The translations under genes were made by a program, and so were the position numbers. A stretch of DNA of 64,000 nucleotides from Arthrobacter sp. 18067 (lineage in GTDB: Bacteria; Actinomycetota; Actinomycetes; Actinomycetales; Micrococcaceae). Position 1 is the stretch's first letter. Each line of letters begins with the position of its first letter. Positions 63,163 through 64,000 of this stretch are shown here, piece after piece. Location of the stretch: contig NZ_CACSJJ010000026.1 of assembly GCF_902706295.1 (NCBI RefSeq), positions 1 to 64,000 on the forward strand, given 5' to 3'. The notes beneath the pieces are model-generated. The model was not told the origin of the DNA, did not search any database, and was given only the letters and a program-made list of their open reading frames with translations.

Positions 63163-64000
63163 TTCGCACCTGCACCTGTGGACCTTGGACACCTTCGTCA
63201 CCGGCGGAGTGCGCCCTTATTCCTGGCTCGGTCCGCAGCACGGTGCCCTCTTCCGCAGCTACGGCGAGGATGAGGCCCATGAGTCGCTGGTTGCCGCAGG
63301 TGTCAGGGGAACCGTCTTGGTGCAGGCCGACGACACAGAGGCCGACACCGAGGCCATGCTGGCTGTGGCCGCGCGGAATTCCTGGGTACTGGGAGTGGTG
63401 GGTTGGGTGCGGCTGGAGTCACCGACCGAGGCCGCCGAGCAATTGGCCCGTTTCGGCGCCCAGCCCGTTTTCAAGGGCGTCCGGCACCTGATTCATGAGG
63501 ATCCCCGGGCTGACTTCCTCCACCTGCCGGCTGTTCGCGAGTCGCTGGCGATGGTGGCAGGTCGCGGGCTCGCCTTCGATGTCCCGGATGCGTTTCCCCG
63601 GCATCTGGGGTCAGCAGTCCGGCTGGCCCGAGAGATGCCCCAACTGACCGTAGTGCTCGATCACCTGGGCAAGCCCCCTCTGGCTGACCCCGGGGCCATG
63701 GACCCGTGGCGCGCCGACTTCCGTTCTCTTGGGCGGCAGCCGAACGCCGTGGCCAAGCTTTCCGGGCTTCACTTGCCGGGTGTTGAGTACTCGGCGGACA
63801 GGTTGCGGCCCTTGTTCGAATCAGCTCTGGAGACCTTCGGCCCGGAGCGCTTGATGATCGGCGGCGACTGGCCGGTCAGCACGCTCGGGGCGCCGTATGG
63901 GCGGACCCTGGATGTCTTGCTGGAACTCGTTTCCACGCTGAGTCCGGCCGAACAGGACGCCGTGCTTGAAGGAACAGCGATCCGGACCTACGGCCTTGCT
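63155..64000 (+). CDS. Amidohydrolase-2 family L-fuconolactonase, truncated by window end
   Basis: 282 codons from GTG 63155 to the window end without a stop, probably only a few residues short of complete. N terminus MIDSHLHLWTLD carries the metal His pair; LVQADDTEAD, VFKGVRHLIHEDP, VVLDHLGKPPLADP and GGDWPVSTLGAPYG complete the family pattern; it runs to the usual terminal helix EGTAIRTYGL. It hydrolyses L-fucono-1,5-lactone to L-fuconate, the substrate of the dehydratase. Start overlaps the AKR gene by eight bases (GTG 63155; AKR stop 63160-63162). Confidence 0.9.
   Translation, partial: MIDSHLHLWTLDTFVTGGVRPYSWLGPQHGALFRSYGEDEAHESLVAAGVRGTVLVQADDTEADTEAMLAVAARNSWVLGVVGWVRLESPTEAAEQLARFGAQPVFKGVRHLIHEDPRADFLHLPAVRESLAMVAGRGLAFDVPDAFPRHLGSAVRLAREMPQLTVVLDHLGKPPLADPGAMDPWRADFRSLGRQPNAVAKLSGLHLPGVEYSADRLRPLFESALETFGPERLMIGGDWPVSTLGAPYGRTLDVLLELVSTLSPAEQDAVLEGTAIRTYGLA

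Overview
The window is high-GC DNA with dense coding, frequent 4-base start/stop overlaps, several GTG/TTG starts, leaderless-looking starts and Gram-positive sortase-free secreted proteins. Gene content (heterotetrameric sarcosine oxidase operon, creatinase, PucR and Lrp regulators, FG-GAP propeller proteins, LtrA) fits a soil actinobacterium of the Arthrobacter/Paenarthrobacter group (Micrococcaceae). This is inferred from gene content, not from a search. No rRNA, tRNA, IS element, prophage or CRISPR array was seen.

Layout. 0-4.4 kb: histidine-utilisation block (lipoprotein binding protein, urocanase, a 72-codon coupled ORF, and a HutH-family protein whose MIO-forming Ala-Ser-Gly is absent). 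4.5-8.2 kb: drug-type MFS exporter, RraA-like protein, second MFS carrier. 8.2-17.1 kb: six head-to-tail genes for secreted proteins that share a five-unit FG-GAP propeller and a conserved C-terminal tail but have different N-terminal domains; a seventh copy lies at 56.3 kb. 17.3-21.8 kb: TetR regulator, malic enzyme behind a DasR-like palindrome, secreted phosphodiesterase, DUF456 protein. 21.9-25.9 kb: deacetylase plus NCS1 permease, divergent from a PucR regulator.

26.0-39.9 kb is the metabolic core. The minus-strand operon glyA-soxBDAG-sdaA-purU turns sarcosine into glycine and one-carbon units, then serine, then pyruvate; PurU recovers tetrahydrofolate. A divergent GntR gene reads away from it. 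After a 600-bp region with 32-bp tandem repeats come an MHS-type transporter, creatinase (creatine to sarcosine plus urea) and an IclR regulator. Together these make a creatine-to-pyruvate route.

40.0-56.0 kb is a mixed accessory stretch: two-component system, DUF4383 protein, ArsR/AHSA1 pair, LysE with an Lrp regulator, a WXG100-like protein with a lipoprotein partner, an Lrp regulator facing a possible gene remnant, GluQ, an EstB-like hydrolase, a TetR/SDR divergent pair with a 10-bp inverted repeat, an HD hydrolase, LtrA and a GNAT-AAA+ fusion.

57.5-64.0 kb encodes a complete non-phosphorylating L-fucose route on two divergent operons: intracellular alpha-L-fucosidase, mutarotase, aldose dehydrogenase, lactonase (cut by the window end) and fuconate dehydratase on plus; keto-deoxy-fuconate dehydrogenase and FAH-family hydrolase on minus. 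Transporter and regulator are not inside the window.
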